A stretch of 61,511 nt of DNA from Clostridiales bacterium (GTDB lineage Bacteria; Bacillota; Clostridia; Christensenellales; CAG-138). Positions within the stretch are counted from its first letter, which is position 1. Every line of letters starts with the position of its first letter. A program made the position numbers and the translations under genes. The notes beneath the pieces were generated by a model. It was not told where the DNA came from, searched no databases, and was given only the letters and a program-made list of their open reading frames with translations. The stretch is taken from assembly GCA_004557245.1 (NCBI GenBank), contig SFEL01000013.1, forward strand, positions 1 through 61,511, read 5' to 3'. This document shows, piece after piece, positions 50,509 through 58,776 of the stretch.

Positions 50509-53500
50509 CTGGACGGCCGAGCAGCGGCGGGCCATAGAGACCCCCGGCAGCCTTATAGTTTCCGCGGCGGCAGGCAGCGGCAAGACCGCCGTGCTTACGG
50601 AGCGCATCGCGAGGCACATACTTGAGGGCGCAAGCCCGGACGATTTGCTGGTGGTGACCTTCACGCGTGCCGCTGCGGCCGAGATGAAAAAGCGAATAGG
50701 GGACAGGCTGTCCGCCCTGGCGGCCCAACAACAGGGCGACGAGGCCGCCCGGCTTTACGCGGCGGCGGAGGGCATAGGCAGAGCCAACATATCCACAATA
50801 GACGGCTTCTGCTCCCATGTGCTCAGGCGGCATTTCGACATAGCCGGCCTGGACCCCGCCTTCAGGGCCGGCGAAGAGGCGGAAAACCTTGCCCTCAGGC
50901 AGGAGGCGCTGGAGGAGCTCATGGAGCGGTACTACGCGCAAAAGGGCTTTTCAGACCTTGTGGACGCCTTCGGTGAGGAGGCGGAGTTCTCCGCCCAGTT
51001 CCTGAGGCTTTACGAGTTCATAATGGCGCAGCCCGAGCCTATGGAGTGGCTGAGGGAGGCCATAGACAAATACGACATTGCCGAAGACGCGCTGCCCCTC
51101 TGCCCCGCGGCGGAGGAATACCTGAAGGGGCTGAAGGTGCGGCTTGGGGCATATATGGACATACTGCGCTCCCGGCGGGACGAGATCGCGGAGGATTACC
51201 CTAAAACCGCCGCCATACTGGACGACGACCTTACGCAGCTGGGCGGGGCGCTGCTGCAAAAGAGCCTCAGGGGCTACGCCAACCAGCTTTCCGCCTGTGC
51301 GTTCGCCACCTTCAGCATGAGGGGGGCGGAAAAATCCTACAGCGAGTACGTCAAAAAGCCCCGGGACGACATGAAGAAGGAGGTAAAGAAGCACATCGCC
51401 CTGTCCGGCAAGCCCACAGGAAGGCAGGCAAAGCTCCTCGCCGGCATAAAGCCGCTGCTGGATATGCTGTACTCCTTTACCGGGGACTTTATCGCCCTGT
51501 ATTCCGAAAAGAAAGAGCAGGCAGGCATAATAGACTACGCGGACATGGAGCACATAGCCCTGCGGCTCCTAAGGCTCCCCGCAGTGGCAAGGGAGTATCG
51601 CGACAGGTTCAGCTTCGTATTCATAGACGAGTATCAGGATTGCAGTCCGCTGCAAAACGCCCTTTTTTCGGCCCTTGCCCGTCCCGACAATCTCTTTATA
51701 GTGGGAGACGTGAAGCAGTCCATATACGGCTTCCGCATGGCTGAGCCGTCCATGTTCACAGAGCGCATAGACGAATTCTCAAGGCGGGATGCGGCGCTGC
51801 ACCTGAGCGCCAACTTCAGAAGCTCCAATGAGGTCATAGAGGGCGTGAACAGCATATTCACCCCAATAATGACCCGGGAGACAGGCGGCGTGGATTACGA
51901 CGAAACCGCCCGCCTGGTACACGGCCGCAGGGACGCTTCCCCGGGCGGCACGGAGCTCCACGTCATATCCCGGAGCGCGCCGCTGGACGCAGGGGACGCG
52001 GCGGACGAAAACGCGGAGGAGCAGCTTCTCGCCGCCGAGGCGGAGGCTCTTTTCGCCGCGGGCCGCATACGGGAGTTGCTGGGCGAGAGCTTTACCGACA
52101 GGAAGGGAAATACCCGAAACTATAAATACAGCGACATAGTGATACTGCATTCCTCCCCGAAGAACGTGGCGGAGGCCTGGGTGCGCACGCTGTCCCGGGA
52201 GGGCATACCGGTATACGCCGAGCTGACAGGCGGCTATTTCGACGCCATAGAGGTGCAGATATTCCTGAATCTTCTGGCCATAATCGACAACCCCCTGCAG
52301 GACATACCCCTTATAAGCGTACTGAGGAGCCCCATAGGCGGCTTTTCCACGGAGGAACTCATAACCCTCCGCGCTGACTGCAGGGAGGGACTGTTTTACG
52401 AGGCGCTCAAGGCCGGGGCGGATAAGGATACGCCTCTGGGCCATAAGGCCGGCGGATTCCTTGGCAGGCTGAAAAGGTGGCGCGCGCAGGGCGAGCTTTA
52501 CGACATAACCGAGCTCATAGCCATGCTGCTGGAGGATACCGGCTTTGAGAACTACGTATCCGCGCTGCCCGGAGGTCAGTCCCGGCGCGCCAACCTTGAG
52601 GCGCTCATAAAGAACGCGGGCATATACTCAAACTCCGGCCACGGCATACGCGGCTTCCTGCGGTTTATGGAAAAGGCCCGCTCCGGCGACTCTCTGGGGG
52701 CGGCGCAGATAGCCTCGGCCAACGTTGTGCGGCTCATATCCATACACAAGAGCAAGGGCCTTGAGTTTCCGGCGGTGATATTGGGCGGCCTTTCGGTAAA
52801 CTTCAACAAAAAGAGCCGCTCAAGCGTTTTGGTGCTGGATTCCTCCCTCGGCATAGGCCTGAAGGCCGCCAGGGGAAGCAGCCGGGAGCTGAACCTTTAC
52901 CATTCCGCCATAGCGGAGCGCATATGGCGCAGGGAGATATCCGAGCGCATGCGCCTTTTATACGTTGCCATGACCCGCGCCTCGGAAAAGCTCATAATGC
53001 TTTGCTCCTTCAGGGAGGTGGAAAAGGGCCTTGCGGCCGGGCGCATACCAGTCACCCCAAACACCTGTGCCGGGGCGGAGCGCTTCGCCGACTGGGTCCT
53101 GCCGGTGCTGTTTTCCTCCCCCTCCGGCAACCCACTCAGGGAATACCTTGGAATGCCCCCCCTCAGCGGCCATAAGACCATACTCTGCGCCATACACCCC
53201 ACGCTGCAGATATCCGCACTGGGCGCGGCGCTGCCGCGGGAGGAATATCTGGCCTTCACAAGGCAGGCCGTAGAAGACGGCCCCGGGGAATACGCGGAGC
53301 TGTTCGCCTGGCGCTACCCTTTCGGGGCGGACACGGTGCTGCCCTCCAAAATAAGCGTATCCCAGCTGATAGGCAACCTGCCCGAGCTGGGCCAGTACCC
53401 GGACTTTATGCGGGACAGCATGGCGGAGCGGGCAGTCAGCCGGGGCACTGCCGCCCACAAGCTGATGGAGCATCTGCCCATAGCGAAGCATACCTTCGCC

Positions 53501-53935
53501 TCCGTGAATGCCTGCCTGAAGGAGCTTACGGATAGGGGCATACTCACAAAGAAAGAGGCGGAGGGCATATATGCGGCCAACATAGTGGACTTCTTCTCAA
53601 AAGGGCTGGGCAGCCGTATGCTCGCTTCGCCCAGGGTGGAACGGGAGCTTGCCTTTAACCACAGGGTAAAGGCAAATTCCATATTCGATGCGGATACCGA
53701 GGAGACGCTGCTTCTGCAGGGCATAATCGACTGCTGCTTCATTGAGGGGGGCGAATGGGTGCTCATGGACTACAAGACGGACTACGTTCCAAAGGGCAGG
53801 GCTAAGGAGGTGGCAATGAGCCACGCAAAGCAGCTAAGGCTCTATAAGAGCGCCCTTGAGGAGCTGACAGGCATCCCCGTAAAGGAGTGCTGGATACACC
53901 TCCTCTCCGCCGGGGAGAGCGTATTGGTGCAATAG
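50498..53935 (+). CDS. addA: ATP-dependent helicase/nuclease subunit AddA
   Basis: This 1145-residue UvrD-type helicase-nuclease has Walker A SAAAGSGKTAVL (Lys29), motif II FVFIDEYQDCS, VGDVKQSIYGFR, SIHKSKGLEFPAVIL and the C-terminal nuclease motif VLMDYKTDY followed by QLRLYKSALEEL. It forms the AddAB break-resection machine with the preceding gene. I start at 50498, where GGAGG sits six bases upstream, giving an 11-base overlap with addB. Confidence 0.96.
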   Translation: MATNWTAEQRRAIETPGSLIVSAAAGSGKTAVLTERIARHILEGASPDDLLVVTFTRAAAAEMKKRIGDRLSALAAQQQGDEAARLYAAAEGIGRANISTIDGFCSHVLRRHFDIAGLDPAFRAGEEAENLALRQEALEELMERYYAQKGFSDLVDAFGEEAEFSAQFLRLYEFIMAQPEPMEWLREAIDKYDIAEDALPLCPAAEEYLKGLKVRLGAYMDILRSRRDEIAEDYPKTAAILDDDLTQLGGALLQKSLRGYANQLSACAFATFSMRGAEKSYSEYVKKPRDDMKKEVKKHIALSGKPTGRQAKLLAGIKPLLDMLYSFTGDFIALYSEKKEQAGIIDYADMEHIALRLLRLPAVAREYRDRFSFVFIDEYQDCSPLQNALFSALARPDNLFIVGDVKQSIYGFRMAEPSMFTERIDEFSRRDAALHLSANFRSSNEVIEGVNSIFTPIMTRETGGVDYDETARLVHGRRDASPGGTELHVISRSAPLDAGDAADENAEEQLLAAEAEALFAAGRIRELLGESFTDRKGNTRNYKYSDIVILHSSPKNVAEAWVRTLSREGIPVYAELTGGYFDAIEVQIFLNLLAIIDNPLQDIPLISVLRSPIGGFSTEELITLRADCREGLFYEALKAGADKDTPLGHKAGGFLGRLKRWRAQGELYDITELIAMLLEDTGFENYVSALPGGQSRRANLEALIKNAGIYSNSGHGIRGFLRFMEKARSGDSLGAAQIASANVVRLISIHKSKGLEFPAVILGGLSVNFNKKSRSSVLVLDSSLGIGLKAARGSSRELNLYHSAIAERIWRREISERMRLLYVAMTRASEKLIMLCSFREVEKGLAAGRIPVTPNTCAGAERFADWVLPVLFSSPSGNPLREYLGMPPLSGHKTILCAIHPTLQISALGAALPREEYLAFTRQAVEDGPGEYAELFAWRYPFGADTVLPSKISVSQLIGNLPELGQYPDFMRDSMAERAVSRGTAAHKLMEHLPIAKHTFASVNACLKELTDRGILTKKEAEGIYAANIVDFFSKGLGSRMLASPRVERELAFNHRVKANSIFDADTEETLLLQGIIDCCFIEGGEWVLMDYKTDYVPKGRAKEVAMSHAKQLRLYKSALEELTGIPVKECWIHLLSAGESVLVQ

Positions 53936-53977
53936 GGGCAAGATTCGCCATTGTTCAAACACTTTTGCGGCGATATG

Positions 53978-53986
53978 TGGTATAAT
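53978..53986 (+). promoter_or_regulatory. Extended -10 promoter immediately before a start codon
   Basis: TGG-TATAAT (53978-53986) ends seven bases before the ATG at 53994. Transcription from it would begin at or next to the start codon and give a leaderless mRNA. No convincing -35 box is visible at normal spacing. Confidence 0.5.
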
Positions 53987-53993
53987 CAGGCAC

Positions 53994-54758
53994 ATGGAAA
54001 ACACGGCAAAGCGAAAAAGAAAAAAGCGCGCCTTAAAGCGCGGCATTCTCATAACGGCGGGGGTTCTGGCGTTCCTCGCGCTGTGCTATCTGGTATGGAC
54101 GGGGCTGGGAGCCATACCGCTTAAGGGCGAGGCGGAGAATACCTCCGCCGCAGCGGAGCCCATCATACCCGACCTTACGCCGGAGCCTGCCGCCGCCCCA
54201 ACGCCCGCCATAGCGCCGGCCGGCCGCACCGACAGCCTGTATGCCGCCTCTCTATACATAGACACCAAGGGCAGGCGGGCAGAAGGGCAGGTGCTCATAG
54301 ACTACGTGAGCAGGCAGGTGGAGACGGTATACTCCCTTGATATCGGCCTTTATCCCAACGCCGTGGCTCCCGGATGCATGGAGGTGACCGGTGTGGCGCT
54401 CAATGGGGAAATGGCCTACTATACCCTGGACGGCCCGGTACTTACTCTGCCCCTTTTGAACGAGCTGGATCCCGGCCAAAGCTGCCGGATATACATAAAG
54501 TTCTCCATAGACCTTACCATGGGCTATGGCAACGGCCTCGACCTCATATGCCCGCTGCCCCTGGTGGCCGAGGACAGGGACATGCTGGAGGAGCCGGGGG
54601 CGCCGGAGTACGGCGCGCCTGCGGAGTACCGTGTGCGGCTCTATGGGGATACGCTGCTGGTCACCGAGACCCCCTTCGAGCAGCTGGAGGCTTCCACCGG
54701 CTACATGTTCGGCGCGGAAAAGGCGGTAAGGTTTGATGTGAAGGTGAAACGAGGATAA
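53994..54758 (+). CDS. Membrane-anchored protein with M1-aminopeptidase-like beta domain
   Basis: This 254-residue protein starts very basic (KRKKRALKRG) and has one membrane helix (about 20-38), a proline/alanine-rich stalk (about 45-76) and an outer beta-sandwich. In the last part, EGQVLIDYVSRQVETVYSLD followed by IGLYPNA resembles the N-terminal domain of M1 aminopeptidases, but no HExxH zinc site exists. The function is unknown. No ribosome site is present, so it is either leaderless or translated by read-through from addA, whose stop is 58 bases upstream. Confidence 0.6.
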   Translation: MENTAKRKRKKRALKRGILITAGVLAFLALCYLVWTGLGAIPLKGEAENTSAAAEPIIPDLTPEPAAAPTPAIAPAGRTDSLYAASLYIDTKGRRAEGQVLIDYVSRQVETVYSLDIGLYPNAVAPGCMEVTGVALNGEMAYYTLDGPVLTLPLLNELDPGQSCRIYIKFSIDLTMGYGNGLDLICPLPLVAEDRDMLEEPGAPEYGAPAEYRVRLYGDTLLVTETPFEQLEASTGYMFGAEKAVRFDVKVKRG

Positions 54759-54762
54759 AATC

Positions 54763-54784
54763 AAGGCGCGGTTCTCCGCGCCTT
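54763..54784. terminator. Hairpin between convergent stalk protein and YugP genes
   Basis: The stem AAGGCGCGG/CCGCGCCTT has a 4-base loop. The downstream T-run is weak (GCGTTT). Confidence 0.7.
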
Positions 54785-54796
54785 GCGTTTATGCCG

Positions 54797-55492
54797 TTAA
54801 TTCCTTCGCCTGCTGTTGCCGGCTATCATGAGCAGCCTCAGGAAGGATACGAGGGTGGATATGGCGGCCACAACGTACGTCATGGCGGCAGCCTTCAGCA
54901 CCGCCTTAGCATCGCCCCGCTGATCGTAGGAGATATAGCCGCCGGACTCCAGCATCTCGAGGCCCCGGCTGGAGGCGTTGAGCTCCACCGGAAGCGTCAC
55001 TATCTGGAATATCAGCATGGCGAGGAAGAGATACACGCCTATCATGGCAAGGCTGTATGAGCCCATTATCGCGCCCAGTATGACTATATAGGGGGCGGCG
55101 GAGGAGCCTATGGAAGCGGCGGGCAGTATGGCGTTGCGTATCTTTATGGGGATATACCCCTCCTGATGCTGCATGACATGACCTATCTCATGTGCCGCTA
55201 CGGCGAGGGCCGCTACGCTTGTGCTGCCGTACGTGCCCTGGGACAGGCTGACCAGCCCCGTCCGGGGGTTGTAGTTGTCCGTAAGGCTGCCGGGTATCAT
55301 AGTTACCTGAACGGAGCTTCCGTGCTCCCGCAGCATGCGTTCCGCCATGTTGGCTGCGGTAACGCCTGAGGAGGCGTACTCCTGCGAATACTTCTTATAT
55401 GTGTTTTTTACCCTTATCTGAGCCCATATGCCCAGTATGAACACGACTATTACCGCAAGGAACAGCGTGTCGTAGCCGTAATATCCATACAT
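54797..55492 (-). CDS. YugP-type zinc metallopeptidase
   Basis: This 231-residue membrane peptidase has a first helix (about 8-25), the zinc motif AVAAHEIGHVMQHQEGY near residue 95, a nearby NPRTGLVSLSQ strand, further helices (about 120-165) and the third-ligand region PVELNASSRGLEML. The YugP family (Zn_peptidase_2) is common in Bacillota; substrates are unknown. It ends NSRRRN. GGAGG lies eight bases before the ATG. Confidence 0.92.
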   Translation of the reverse strand: MYGYYGYDTLFLAVIVVFILGIWAQIRVKNTYKKYSQEYASSGVTAANMAERMLREHGSSVQVTMIPGSLTDNYNPRTGLVSLSQGTYGSTSVAALAVAAHEIGHVMQHQEGYIPIKIRNAILPAASIGSSAAPYIVILGAIMGSYSLAMIGVYLFLAMLIFQIVTLPVELNASSRGLEMLESGGYISYDQRGDAKAVLKAAAMTYVVAAISTLVSFLRLLMIAGNSRRRN

Positions 55493-55606
55493 ATTACAGA
55501 CCTCCCGGTGCGTTTTTGTTTATTATACCAGAGTTTGTGGGAAATTTCCCGCCTGCTGTGTTTTTTTGATGTATTTTTGCAATTCGGCCTAAATTGGCAA
55601 AAAAAT

Positions 55607-55628
55607 AAGCGGCGCGAGGCCGCTTTTT
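55607..55628. terminator. Terminator between lipoprotein and YugP genes
   Basis: The stem AAGCGGC/GCCGCTT has a 5-base loop and T/A runs on both sides. Confidence 0.75.
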
Positions 55629-55635
55629 AATCGCA

Positions 55636-56118
55636 TTACTTTTTCTTTGTAGGAGCCTCGGTGCCTGCGGGAGAGACGCCGGGAGTTGCTGCGGCGGTGG
55701 CCTTCGCGGGTATTATGGCGCCGTCGGCGGTGACGTACACCTCTTCGGTGGTGTCGTTTTCAGTCTTTTGCAGCAATATCTTATAGAGCTGCTGATTCTC
55801 ATAGGTGGCGAAGGTGACGGTCTTTATGGTCGCCTCAGGGTATTTTTCCTTTATGGCGGTCTTCACCTTGTCGGGCAGCTTGTCCGCATCCACTACCTCG
55901 CCTTCCATGAAGCCCTCTATAACGCCATCGGTATTGCCCTGAGTATTAGGGCCTACTTCGGCGTTATTGGTGACCTCAGGCGAAACCACGGGGGAAGCCG
56001 CGGGGGTAGCTACCGCCGCCGGGCTGGGGCTGGGGGCAGGTGTGTTCTGGGGCGCGCAGCCCGCAAATGCCGCTATTAACGCCATTGCCAGCATCATCGC
56101 CGCTGTCTTCTTCATCAT
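55636..56118 (-). CDS. Lipoprotein with PepSY-like domain
   Basis: This 160-residue secreted lipoprotein has a signal MMKKTAAMMLAMALIAAFAG ending in a lipobox cysteine. A proline/alanine/serine linker, a PepSY-like unit (VDADKLPDKVKTAIKEKYPE, TEEVYVTADGAII) and a second low-complexity tail follow. PepSY domains often inhibit peptidases; the YugP peptidase gene lies next to it, which is suggestive only. GGAGG is nine bases before the ATG at 56118; the long open frame upstream of it is not used. Confidence 0.75.
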   Translation of the reverse strand: MMKKTAAMMLAMALIAAFAGCAPQNTPAPSPSPAAVATPAASPVVSPEVTNNAEVGPNTQGNTDGVIEGFMEGEVVDADKLPDKVKTAIKEKYPEATIKTVTFATYENQQLYKILLQKTENDTTEEVYVTADGAIIPAKATAAATPGVSPAGTEAPTKKK

Positions 56119-56208
56119 ACTGAGTTTCCTCCTTGATTTTTTCCGTATTTGCCCGCATAGGGGGCTCGGAGGATAGTATGGACGAAAGATAGGAAAGATA
56201 TACGGCAT

Positions 56209-56823
56209 CTATTCTTTTACCCTGATCACCGCCGCAGTCCCGTCCTTAACCTTCACCCATGCTTCGCCATTCTTCCACCGGTTGCTCACGCCTACGGGGA
56301 AGGAGTTGGTCAGGCGGGCGTCAGAGAGCTCATATTTGGCGTTCTCTATGGTGACGGTGCTGACGTCGCTCAGGGATATTACGGAAAAATACCCATTTTG
56401 TTCTTCAAGGGAAATAACAGAATTTTTTATCACGTCTATGCGGCAGCAGCCTCCCACTATGGAGGCCCTTACGCCCCGCTCCGCGCAGAAGGAGAGTGCC
56501 TGTATGTTGCCCAACAGGTGATCTGCCCTGCCGCCCAGGGCACAGTATATCCTTAGCTCGCCATAGCCCTGAGCTATGGCGTACCGCACCGCCGCCATGG
56601 TGTCGGTATCGTCTTTTTCTGCGGGCAGGTCCAGCCGGGGGATATCCTCAGGCAATGGGCCGGTATATGAGTCGAAATCGCCTACCAGCAGCCCGGGGCG
56701 CACGCCTGCGGCCCTTGCATATTCGTATCCCTTATCGCAGGCGATGATGAGCCCGCAGTCCTCTATGCCGCTTAGGGTATCCCGCTCTCCGCCGGATATT
56801 ATGCCGCATTTTCCCGTCATCAT
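56209..56823 (-). CDS. thiN: Thiamine pyrophosphokinase
   Basis: This 204-residue enzyme transfers pyrophosphate from ATP to thiamine. Motifs: IACDKGYEYARAAGVRPGLL, VGDFDSYTG, LPAEKDDTDTMAA and LGGRADHLLGN. The C-terminal thiamine-binding beta domain is present with SNRWKNGEAWV near the end. The ribosome site is weak. The lipoprotein gene follows after 90 bases. Confidence 0.95.
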   Translation of the reverse strand: MMTGKCGIISGGERDTLSGIEDCGLIIACDKGYEYARAAGVRPGLLVGDFDSYTGPLPEDIPRLDLPAEKDDTDTMAAVRYAIAQGYGELRIYCALGGRADHLLGNIQALSFCAERGVRASIVGGCCRIDVIKNSVISLEEQNGYFSVISLSDVSTVTIENAKYELSDARLTNSFPVGVSNRWKNGEAWVKVKDGTAAVIRVKE

Positions 56824-56962
56824 ACTGCGCTGCCCATTTTCATATTTTTAAGCTTCCTGTGGAGATAATTTCCCATATCTCAATCCTCCCTGAAAGATAA
56901 AAATATTTTACCACATAACCGTCCCAATGAAAACGCGGCTTTGCACGAGTGCCACAAAGCCA

Positions 56963-57004
56963 TTGCCCAACCTGCATGTCGGTAGTATAATTCAGTTATA
57001 CCAT
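56963..57004 (+). promoter_or_regulatory. Rrf2-gene promoter with GGTAGTAT-containing dyad
   Basis: TTGCCC (56963-56968), 17 bases and TATAAT (56986-56991) form the promoter. The -10 lies in the dyad GTATAA-TTCAG-TTATAC (56985-57001), extended by GGTA and CATC. GGTAGTAT also occurs in the cysK operator, which suggests a common repressor. Confidence 0.65.
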
Positions 57005-57072
57005 CAGTTGACAAGGACACACAAGGTTTTAGAAGGCCCTAAAGGGCTTGTGTACTCTTGTCAACTGATGGT
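57000..57072 (+). promoter_or_regulatory. Long hairpin filling the 5' leader of the Rrf2 gene
   Basis: The arms ACCATCAGTTGACAAG and CTTGTCAACTGATGGT pair perfectly over 16 bases. Inside a 3x3 internal loop, ACACAAG/CTTGTGT adds 7 pairs and TTTAG/CTAAA adds 5. The hairpin starts about where transcription should begin and ends four bases before the GGAG ribosome site. It could be an RNA regulator, an mRNA stabiliser or a DNA operator. Confidence 0.85.
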
Positions 57073-57088
57073 AAAGGAGAAATTAACC

Positions 57089-57514
57089 ATGATATCTACC
57101 AGGGGAAGGTATTCCATACGCATACTTTTAGATCTGGCGGAGCACAACACAGGGGCGTATATCCCCATAAAGGACGTGGCTGCCCGGCAGGATATATCAC
57201 TTAAATACATAGAGCGGATAATGCCGCCTCTGAAGGCCGCAGGTTTTATCGAAAGCTCTCACGGCATAGGCGGGGGGTACCGTCTTGTCCGGGATCCGGA
57301 TAGGTATACCCTGTGGGATATACTCAGAGTGGCGGAGGGGGATCTTGCTCCGGTGGCCTGCCTTCAGGAGGGGGCGGCTCCCTGCAAAATGGCTGCGGAG
57401 TGCAAGACGCTGCCCGTATGGCAGGGCTATTACGATATGACAAGGGATTACTTCTCAAATATAACCCTGGCGGACCTCATGAAGGCGCCAATGGCAGACA
57501 ATTATGTGATATAA
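57089..57514 (+). CDS. Rrf2-family regulator (CymR/IscR-like)
   Basis: This 141-residue protein has a winged helix with IPIKDVAARQDISLKYIERI and GIGGGYRLVRDP, and three cysteines (Cys91, Cys99, Cys105) spaced as expected for binding an iron-sulfur cluster. Rrf2 regulators such as IscR sense Fe-S status; CymR controls cysteine genes. Neighbouring cysK and rhodanese-TtcA genes point to sulfur metabolism. I start at 57089 (GGAG nine bases before); the long open frame upstream runs through the leader hairpin and is not coding. Confidence 0.9.
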   Translation: MISTRGRYSIRILLDLAEHNTGAYIPIKDVAARQDISLKYIERIMPPLKAAGFIESSHGIGGGYRLVRDPDRYTLWDILRVAEGDLAPVACLQEGAAPCKMAAECKTLPVWQGYYDMTRDYFSNITLADLMKAPMADNYVI

Positions 57515-57520
57515 GCTTAA

Positions 57521-57562
57521 AAAAAAGCGCGGCCGGTTAAAAATTCGGGCCGCGCATTTTTT
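57521..57562. terminator. Bidirectional terminator between Rrf2 and TtcA genes
   Basis: The stem GCGCGGCC/GGCCGCGC has a 13-base loop, with A- and T-runs outside both arms. Confidence 0.85.
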
Positions 57563-58706
57563 ATTCTTCAATGCCTCCGTCAGGGTTGTCGTAATTATCT
57601 AAAAAATGAATTTTCCTTCCCTTTGTCTTGTAGGCTATGACGGCGTCCAGACTGACGTTTTCCATGCTCCTGAATATATGGGCCTCTACGCCGGGGTTTG
57701 TTTTTTTCATTTCCCGTATGAGGTTCTTTACCTCCATGCGCTTGGACTTTGTCTCATTATTTGTGCAGGTGGTACAGGTGTCCGTGAACTTGCAGGCGCA
57801 CTGTATAAAGTGCAGGCCGTTGCAGTCCCGCCACGCCTTGATGGCGTCCTCCCGGACGTAGTAAAGGGGGCGTATAAGCTCCATGCCCTCGAAGTTTGTG
57901 CTGTGGAGCTTGGGCATCATGGTCTGCACCTGCGCCCCCCACAGCATACCCATGAGTATAGTCTCTATAACGTCGTCATAGTGGTGGCCCAATGCTATCT
58001 TGTTGCAGCCCAGCTCCTGTGCGTAGCGGTAGAGATACCCCCTGCGCATTCTGGCGCAGAGGTAGCAGGGGGACTTTTCAACATGGTAAACCGACTCGAA
58101 TATGTTTGATTCGAATATGTGTATGGGTATGTTGAGCTTTCTGGCGTTTTCCTCTATTACGCGGCGGTTCTCCGGGCTGTAGCCCGGATCCATCACCAGA
58201 AACTCCACCTCGAAGGGGAACTTGTTGTGGAGCTTTAATTCCTGAAAGAGCTTTGCCATGAGCATGGAGTCCTTGCCGCCGGATATGCACACGGCGATCC
58301 TGTCCCCTTCTTTTACAAGCTCATACTCCCGTATGGCCCGGGTGAAGCAGCACCAGATTTTGCTGTGGAAGCGCTTGCGAATGCTTTCCTCGACCTGACG
58401 GCACAGCGCTGCCGCCTCCTGCTTTTCCATCTCGTCCTGCAGCCAGGCGAGATAGCCGCCGGAGAGGCTGTATGCGTCATAGCTTCTCTCCCGCAGGGCT
58501 ATGGCCGCGTCAAGGCTGACCTGTCCGCGGGCACAGTATATTATCACCCTTTTGCCCCTATCGCCGTTATACCGGGACAGCTCCTCCGGGGAAACTCCAA
58601 CGGAGCCGGGTATTGACCCGTACTCCCTGGCCTCGGAACCACGCATATCCAGCAGCACGTATCCCTTGGGGTCGAGAGCAGCAAGCTCTTGAACGGTGAT
58701 TTCCAT
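57561..58706 (-). CDS. Rhodanese fused to TtcA-family tRNA thiolase
   Basis: This 381-residue protein has an N-terminal rhodanese domain (about 1-95; active Cys58 in IIYCARGQVS, followed by LSGGYLAWLQ) and a PP-loop ATPase of the TtcA type from about 115. The latter shows SGGKDS (142-147), SPCYLCARMRRG, GHHYDDVIETILM and a CKFTDTCTTC cysteine group near the end. TtcA thiolates cytidine 32 in tRNA using a 4Fe-4S cluster. The rhodanese would deliver persulfide sulfur to it in one chain. The first base triplet lies 17 codons after GAGGAGGG. It is antisense to the Rrf2 gene and downstream of cysK. Confidence 0.88.
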   Translation of the reverse strand: MEITVQELAALDPKGYVLLDMRGSEAREYGSIPGSVGVSPEELSRYNGDRGKRVIIYCARGQVSLDAAIALRERSYDAYSLSGGYLAWLQDEMEKQEAAALCRQVEESIRKRFHSKIWCCFTRAIREYELVKEGDRIAVCISGGKDSMLMAKLFQELKLHNKFPFEVEFLVMDPGYSPENRRVIEENARKLNIPIHIFESNIFESVYHVEKSPCYLCARMRRGYLYRYAQELGCNKIALGHHYDDVIETILMGMLWGAQVQTMMPKLHSTNFEGMELIRPLYYVREDAIKAWRDCNGLHFIQCACKFTDTCTTCTNNETKSKRMEVKNLIREMKKTNPGVEAHIFRSMENVSLDAVIAYKTKGRKIHFLDNYDNPDGGIEE

Positions 58707-58727
58707 GGAAGCCCTCCTCGATGTACG

Positions 58728-58757
58728 GCAAAAGTGCCCCGGTATTTCCGGGACACT
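58728..58757 (-). terminator. Terminator after cysK
   Basis: Leftward, AAAGTG-T-CCCGG/CCGGG-G-CACTTT forms an 11-pair stem with one mismatch, followed by TTG. Confidence 0.75.
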
Positions 58758-58776
58758 TTATTATACAGTAAATTTA

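Noticed and set aside
56927..57088. 54-codon N-terminal extension of the Rrf2 protein
   Set aside because: It runs through the promoter and the leader hairpin; GGAG nine bases before 57089 marks the real start.
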